Origin: Nemertoderma westbladi
Taxonomy: Eukaryota; Xenacoelomorpha; Nemertodermatida; Nemertodermatidae
Length of the DNA: 61,125 nt
Assembly (NCBI GenBank): GCA_032718475.1
Contig: JAUCBJ010005067.1
Coordinates: 1-61,125 of the forward strand
Direction of reading: 5' to 3'
Each line of letters starts with the position of its first letter. The stretch's first letter is position 1. Made by a program: the position numbers and the translations under genes. The notes under the pieces were generated by a model, which saw only the letters and a list, made by a program, of their open reading frames with translations, was not told where the DNA came from and made no database searches. Shown here piece by piece: positions 55,341 through 61,125 of the stretch.

Positions 55341-57640
55341 GATCGTAATGTCTTATTATTATTCTATAGGCCTACACTGTATGCAGGTATGTTATGTCAG
55401 TATGTATACTAGTAGGCCTATACACTCTGAATCGGATGTCTCATGATCAGATGATCTGATGTACCGGTACCGGTACTTACTGCTGTAATGTCTTAGCCTA
55501 CTCCAGTAGGCCTACTGTAACGTCAACCTCATACAAGTAGATTATACATACAATTGTAACTTTCAAATACTGTTAAGAATGTTATCCACAGAATGTACCC
55601 ATCGGCACTATTCAAAGCTTTGACATGTCAACAAAATAGTTTATACAGTAGGATCTACATGAAGACCCCCCGTGATATGAAAACGTGTCCTATAAAAACA
55701 TCCAACTGTCAATTAAATGATATTATATTTTCGTTCATCCATTGAAAAATACTGAATGTCTGGTTTCAAAGAACTTGACAGAATTACAGAATTAACTTCA
55801 GATAAAAATAATCCTACCCTTTCGTCATAGCATCCAATCACAACAACATTTTATATGTCCAAATGTTATAAAAGGATAACTTTGTTAAACAGAGAAACGG
55901 GTTTTTTTTGTTACATCATGATGATTGTTTAGGTTTTGTGTTGTTAGTCTTACTTGGGTTCAAGGGTGGGTGCAGTGTTTGATTATAATAGACAGCTTCT
56001 AATAGACAAATTCTCAAGTTTATAATATCATTATACTGTACGTCCATATTATATTATACTTATCGACACATTGATTGAAACTCTGAAGTTTATTTTAACC
56101 CAGTTTCCCCCTGATCCGCGACATATCGAATTCCCTGTCACATGCAAAACCCTTCTTCGCAATATCCTCAATTCATTGACACATACATATTTTACATAAT
56201 CTTTTATTATATCGCTCATCGATTGTCTCCCATGGCCGAACTACTGTACGCTGGGACGCGCGTGACGGCGTTTATTGGGTGGGCTTTTTGGTTGGTTGAA
56301 TGGATGGAGACGAAACTCTCCCGTTTTTGGCAGACTCTACTCCGTCCTTGTCCCGCTCACGTCACACTACTGTGCTCCTACAAACAGACAGACAGACAGA
56401 TTTAATAATTCAATACCCAGATACCGGTCAGCCCAGTCAGCCGGTAGTCTGGTAGTTAATCAAACGGCGTGAAGGAGCGGCAGTCAGTGCAAGTGCAGTG
56501 GTACTGCGGTAACAAACACCAACCCAGTCCCCTGCCTGCAGCCGCCCTCAAGAGAGGATTGGGCTGCCTTGCTAGCACTTTACTCTCATATCAGCTTTGC
56601 TAGGCCTGAACTGCTAAAAGGAATATTCGAATCACTGTGTGATTTTGACACACAACATGTTGCGGCGATCACAAAATACGCATTAACGTAAGCACGCGTA
56701 CAATTGGCCTCGAGATAGCGATACTTTAAGGTTGGAGAATGTATGGTCACTTTCAGATATTTCAACCTCTAGCGGCAGAATGGAGAACAGCAGACGTCTA
56801 CTGTATGTGTCTCTGCAAAAAGGCAGCCTTTGCAATATTAGATACCTGCAAAGTTTAATCTTAAACGGATTGTAAATAACAAAGTTGGAGAAGATTTTCA
56901 CTTTAAGACAATTCGCGCTCTAGCGGAAGACGGGGGAACTTTAGATGGCTTGGAGTATTACGTTGCAAAGAGTTAGGACCAGATCTTTCTAACAAGCTAT
57001 ACTGCTATATAGTAAGCGATAGATAGCCAATTACAAAACAGACAGACACACACACAGACAATTGATTTTTATATACAGTATATTCGATTTGGCTAGAAGC
57101 CTGGCAGCTGACAGCTTTCTAGTACAAGTGTAGATTTTATTTGAATATGCGTGGAGAAATGTGTGACAGCTTGGAAAACTGCATACTGAACAGACACCAT
57201 CATAAGATAAAACACATCAACTTAAGCGGATTGTAATTGTAAATAACAAAATTCCGAGAAAAGAAAATGTTCACTTTCCGACATTTCTCACCCTCTACCT
57301 GCTGACTGGTGAATTGCAGACGGCGCTGCACTTCTCTAAATATCTCTGGGACGGACTGCGACTTCGTAAAGATTCAGCCTATGCTGTAGAATATGCCTAT
57401 CAAGTTAACGTGCTATATAGTATAGTAAGCGAGGTTTCTTTCACTTTAAGACAATTCGCCTATCTAGTGGCAGACAAGAGAATTTCAGATGCCTCTTGAG
57501 TATTTTGAGCGTACAGGCAAAATGTGGTTAAACTATCATAAAGTAAGATCTGGGAATTATGCTATGAATCAACTTTTTATCTGAAATTAATCTTAACAAT
57601 CTATCTTTAATTTAATTAAATGTTTTTATTTAATTGACAG
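55341..57640. other. NOG1 5' flank and gene-free DNA
   Basis: The NOG1 promoter should lie in the first few hundred bases; ACCGGTACCGGTAC near 55463 is a short palindromic stretch. Beyond it are AT-rich DNA and, from 56740, diverged copies of the CTAGCGG repeat family also seen at 41547-42200. No gene recognised. Confidence 0.5.
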
Positions 57641-58845
57641 GATTGTTTTTGTACCTCTGGAATGATTTAATTTAATATAACAGCATTGTTTTTGTACCTC
57701 TGGAATGATTTAATTTAATTGACAGCATTGTTTTTGTACCTCTGGAATGAACTAATTAATTGACAGCATTGTTTTTGTACCTCTGGAATGATTTAATTTA
57801 ATTGACAGCATTGTTTTTGTACCTCTGGAATGATTTAATTTAATTGACAGCATTGTTTTTGTACCTCTGGAATGATTTAATTTAATTGACAGCATTGTTT
57901 TTGTACCTCTGGAATGATTTAATTTAATTGACAGCATTGTTTTTGTACCTCTGGAATGATTTAATTTAATTGACAGCATTGTTTTTGTACCTCTGGAATG
58001 ATTTAATTTAATTGACAGCATTGTTTTTGTACCTCTGGAATGAACTAATTAATTGACAGCATTGTTTTTGTACCTCTGGAATGATTTAATTTAATTGACA
58101 GCATTGTTTTTGTACCTCTGGAATGATTTAATTTAATTGACAGCATTGTTTTTGTACCTCTGGAATGATTTAATTTAATTGACAGCATTGTTTTTGTACC
58201 TCTGGAATGATTTAATTTAATTGACAGCATTGTTTTTGTACCTCTGGAATGAACTAATTAATTGACAGCATTGTTTTTGTACCTCTGGAATGATTTAATT
58301 TAATTGACAGCATTGTTTTTGTACCTCTGGAATGATTTAATTTAATTGACAGCATTGTTTTTGTACCTCTGGAATGAACTAATTAATTGACAGCATTGTT
58401 TTTGTACCTCTGGAATGATTTAATTTAATTGACAGCATTGTTTTTGTACCTCTGGAATGATTTAATTTAATTGACAGCATTGTTTTTGTACCTCTGGAAT
58501 GATTTAATTTAATTGAAAGCATTGTTTTTGTACTTCTGGAATGAACTAATTAATTGACAGCATTGTTTTTGTACCTCTAGAATGATTTAATTTAATTAAC
58601 AGCATTGTTTTTGTACCACTGGAATGATTTAATTTAATTTACAGCATTGTTTTTCTACCTCTGGAATGATTTAATTTAATTGACAGCATTGTTTTTGTAC
58701 CTCTGGAATGAACTAATTAATTGACAGCATTGTTTTTGTACCTCTGGAATGATTTAATTGAATTGACAGCATTGTTTTTGTACCTCTCGAATGATTTAAT
58801 TGACAGCATTGTTTTTGTACCTCTGGAATGATTTAATGGGCAACT
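57640..58845. repeat. 42-bp tandem array
   Basis: About 29 units of TTGACAGCATTGTTTTTGTA plus CCTCTGGAATGATTTAATTTAA. A shorter variant with GAACTAATTAA is interspersed at intervals. Because most units are 42 bp (14 codons), the minus strand reads as an open repeat of L-N-H-S-R-G-T-K-T-M-L-S-I-K, broken wherever the shorter unit occurs. That breakage argues against coding. Confidence 0.93.
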
Positions 58846-60060
58846 TTGGTTAGGTGGATATGATGACTAAGGTTCGTTGAAATGCAACAAAATGTCTTGC
58901 TGGAATATTTATCTTGTTGTTGTCAAGGTGACCGGGTGCAAAGTTTAAACAACGATCCCATTATGACCGCCAACTAGAAATACAGTAGGGCTACTCTTTA
59001 CAGTATCATTTGCAACATACATTCCTGGTGGCCGTCCTTTGTTTCAAATAATTGCTAACCGAAATTTAATATTCAGGAATGTCGAAATCATGCTATCGCA
59101 GGTCTTGATCTCTGATTGGACAGTTTAGTTTATTGGCACATATTGACCTTTATAAATATGATTCACAATTGACGATTTATAAAGTAAAACGGTGGCAATT
59201 TAACTTAATTTAAACTGACAAACTGAATAAAAATTGTTTTACAGAATCCGTAGACAATTATTCAAATTTTTCACTATAGTTACTACCCTACCATACATGG
59301 CAACGGGAATGTAAAATTTTTTTATAGTCTATTATTCCCTTTAATCACCTACCAAATCTCAAGAACAGAATCCATCGTCGTCTTGAAATACAGTCGCGCA
59401 AAGTTTGAAATTTGCCCCCGTTCCCTTGGCAACTAAAAGGTAAACAAAAGTAGCACATAAGAAGTTTCTAAGGAAATATGAAAATAGTGCAATAAATAGG
59501 GAAAATATCGGTCCACGCTAATTGCGGTTTTTAGAAGGACCCTTTGGCCTGTCTGAGGTAACCCTTATTATTATACTGTAGTATAAATGATGCCTATTGC
59601 ACTTTTCAAAATTTTCACATGTTTTGAAACATTATAGTCCTAATGCATGCAAATATAACTTTGTTTTTGAATTTTTTCGAAAAAATTTAATGAACTTATG
59701 AAAAATTTTGAAAAATGAAAAAAATGATTTACTTTGAAAAAAAATTTGAACATTCTTTTTATTCAAAAAATGTTGAAATTTTGAAAAAAATTTGAAAAAT
59801 AGAAAATTTTTCCCAGAAAAATAGACTTAGTTAGGCCTATATTAGTAACTTATATTTTGTAATTTTATAAGTTTTTGTAAGTAATAAGAAATTCACAAAT
59901 GAATTTTTTTTTCATTTTTTTTTCATTTGGAGCTAGTATGCCTACTGACTACGAAAAGTAACTTTTCACATCGTTATTAGAATCAGCACACCCAAATACC
60001 CCGAAAAACACATTTTTTTTATAAGTTTGACCACCATTGACCATGGAACATTTTTATCAG
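58846..60060. other. AT-rich DNA with A/T homopolymer mosaics
   Basis: No gene. From about 59650 to 59830 the sequence is a mosaic of AAATTTTGAAAA-type words, strongly self-complementary. Confidence 0.5.
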
Positions 60061-60069
60061 AGGGGGGTC

Positions 60070-60190
60070 ATCAATTCCAGTTACAGTTACAGTTTCAGTA
60101 TTACAAAGTGTAACATTTCAGTTACAGTTACAGTTTCAGTATTACAAAAATGAGCATTTCAGTTTCAGTTACAGTTTCAGTTATAGATTC
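60070..60190 (+). repeat. CAGTTACAGTTTCAG short repeat
   Basis: Tandem hexamer-like units CAGTTA and CAGTTT, for example CAGTTACAGTTACAGTTTCA. The same words recur at the window's right edge (61098-61115). Confidence 0.8.
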
Positions 60191-61125
60191 AATATATATG
60201 ATCTCACGTAGTAAGCAGTCATCTGAAACTAAAAATGAGGCACTTTAATATATTACGAAACGTCCTCTTTCTAGAGCTAATAGGTAGTTGTTGTAGGAAA
60301 GTTGGACCCACGCTATGGTAATATTTTGTAACTAATATACTGATAGTATGTAATGAAAGTGGCACGTCACAAGATCACACTAAAGGCACCCACATTTTAC
60401 TGTACATCTTGTTTCAGTGCTTGTACAGTACTGTTATCATTTATTGTTTTGGTTATAAAGCCATGCTTCTGAATCCTGTCATTTTCCTTAATTCGTAATT
60501 TGTTTTAGTAATCATATATTTATTGTTTTGGTTAGACCCACCTTGATAAGCTGCTCCTTTCACTTTTAAGTTTAATTTTGTAATTTATAATGGTAAACTT
60601 GATCAAAATTTAATTTCCAGTGTGCCTCTAGTGTGATTGTGATATTAATAGTACCGGTAAAAACATTAATAATTAATAATGTAAAATATATATCCGTTAA
60701 TATCCCTCTACCATTAGGCCTAACTTTTCTTTGTTTATCTAAAACATTTACATTTAATATGAAGTGGTGATAAGGCTGATAATAGTCTAATAGTTGAGAC
60801 AGATAAACATAGACTATATGCTACTGTAGATCTTCGTCCACTACTTGATTCGCCAAATAAATCACATTTGAGCTAAGTTGGCAATGGGTCTTTGATTTTA
60901 TATTGTGTAATATTATGGTTTTGTTCAGAAGTGAAAAAAAAGAGATTGTTTTTTTATAACAATGTTTTAAAAATGATACCTATGGTAACCACTGTTATTC
61001 ATTTATTAAACTATACTCTATACTTTATTACAATACTGTTTTAAATGCTCATTCATGTTAATTGTGTGATTGAGAACTGAATCGGATTTTGTTAATTTCA
61101 GTTTCAGTTACAGTATTCAATTACA
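60191..61125. other. Non-coding right edge
   Basis: No gene. TTTATTGTTTTGGTTA occurs twice, at 60440-60455 and 60519-60534. With GTTTCAGTTACAGT near both 60170 and 61105, the segment could be one repeat element that continues past the window. Confidence 0.4.

Noticed and set aside
57752-58230. Minus-strand repeat protein of 14-residue units
   Set aside because: Read-through of the 42-bp array; frame breaks at every short unit and no start context or flanking coding sequence.

Overview
The window is nuclear DNA of an animal. Evidence: spliced genes with GT-AG introns, AT-rich non-coding DNA, LINE, SINE and MITE remnants, and single-copy metazoan housekeeping genes. An opine dehydrogenase, frequent TAGGCCTA-type words and a STAND NTPase with DUF4062 fit a marine invertebrate. 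The phylum cannot be fixed from sequence alone. Coding regions are intron-poor: five of eight genes are uninterrupted or nearly so.

Layout, left to right. (1) 1-5.4 kb: AT-rich DNA with a cluster of RFX/X-box-like sites (about 1771-2690), then an intronless COP9 signalosome subunit 3 gene on the minus strand (4070-5380). (2) 5.4-12.2 kb: no gene seen; a foldback element (7223-8058) and about 2.3 kb of a 16-bp satellite centred on ATTGCAAT. (3) 12281-18327: a seven-exon Spinster-type MFS transporter (505 aa) whose intron 5 holds a 5'-truncated LINE only 20 bp past the splice donor, and whose intron 2 holds a 68-bp LINE 3' end with a perfect 15-bp target duplication. (4) 19.1-24.1 kb: a TTAA-flanked MITE with G-rich ends, an intronless opine dehydrogenase (20585-21802), and a second large foldback. 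(5) 24927-55340: one gene, NOG1/GTPBP4, reconstructed here as eight minus-strand coding exons (632 aa) over 30.4 kb. (6) 55.3-61.1 kb: no gene recognised; a 42-bp tandem array and AT-rich DNA.

The most notable structure is NOG1 as host. Intron 7 (12.5 kb) contains a DUF4062-NACHT-Cys-rich protein (same strand) and a TRAIP-like RING E3 (opposite strand). Intron 6 (10.9 kb) contains a small membrane protein and a Ly6/uPAR-like protein (both opposite strand). Intron 1 contains a LINE remnant. Several minisatellites begin exactly at gene boundaries. Intron 5 of NOG1 is almost wholly an array of 46-47-bp units, each carrying a copy of the end of exon 5 plus its splice donor. The array after the membrane-protein gene is an expansion of that gene's last codons and stop codon.

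The genes do not form a pathway. They cover ribosome biogenesis (NOG1), the COP9 signalosome, lysosomal/lipid transport (Spinster), anaerobic pyruvate metabolism (opine dehydrogenase), replication-linked ubiquitination (TRAIP-like) and probable innate-immune or signalling NTPase activity (DUF4062-NACHT). All identifications are by eye from protein motifs; no database search was run.
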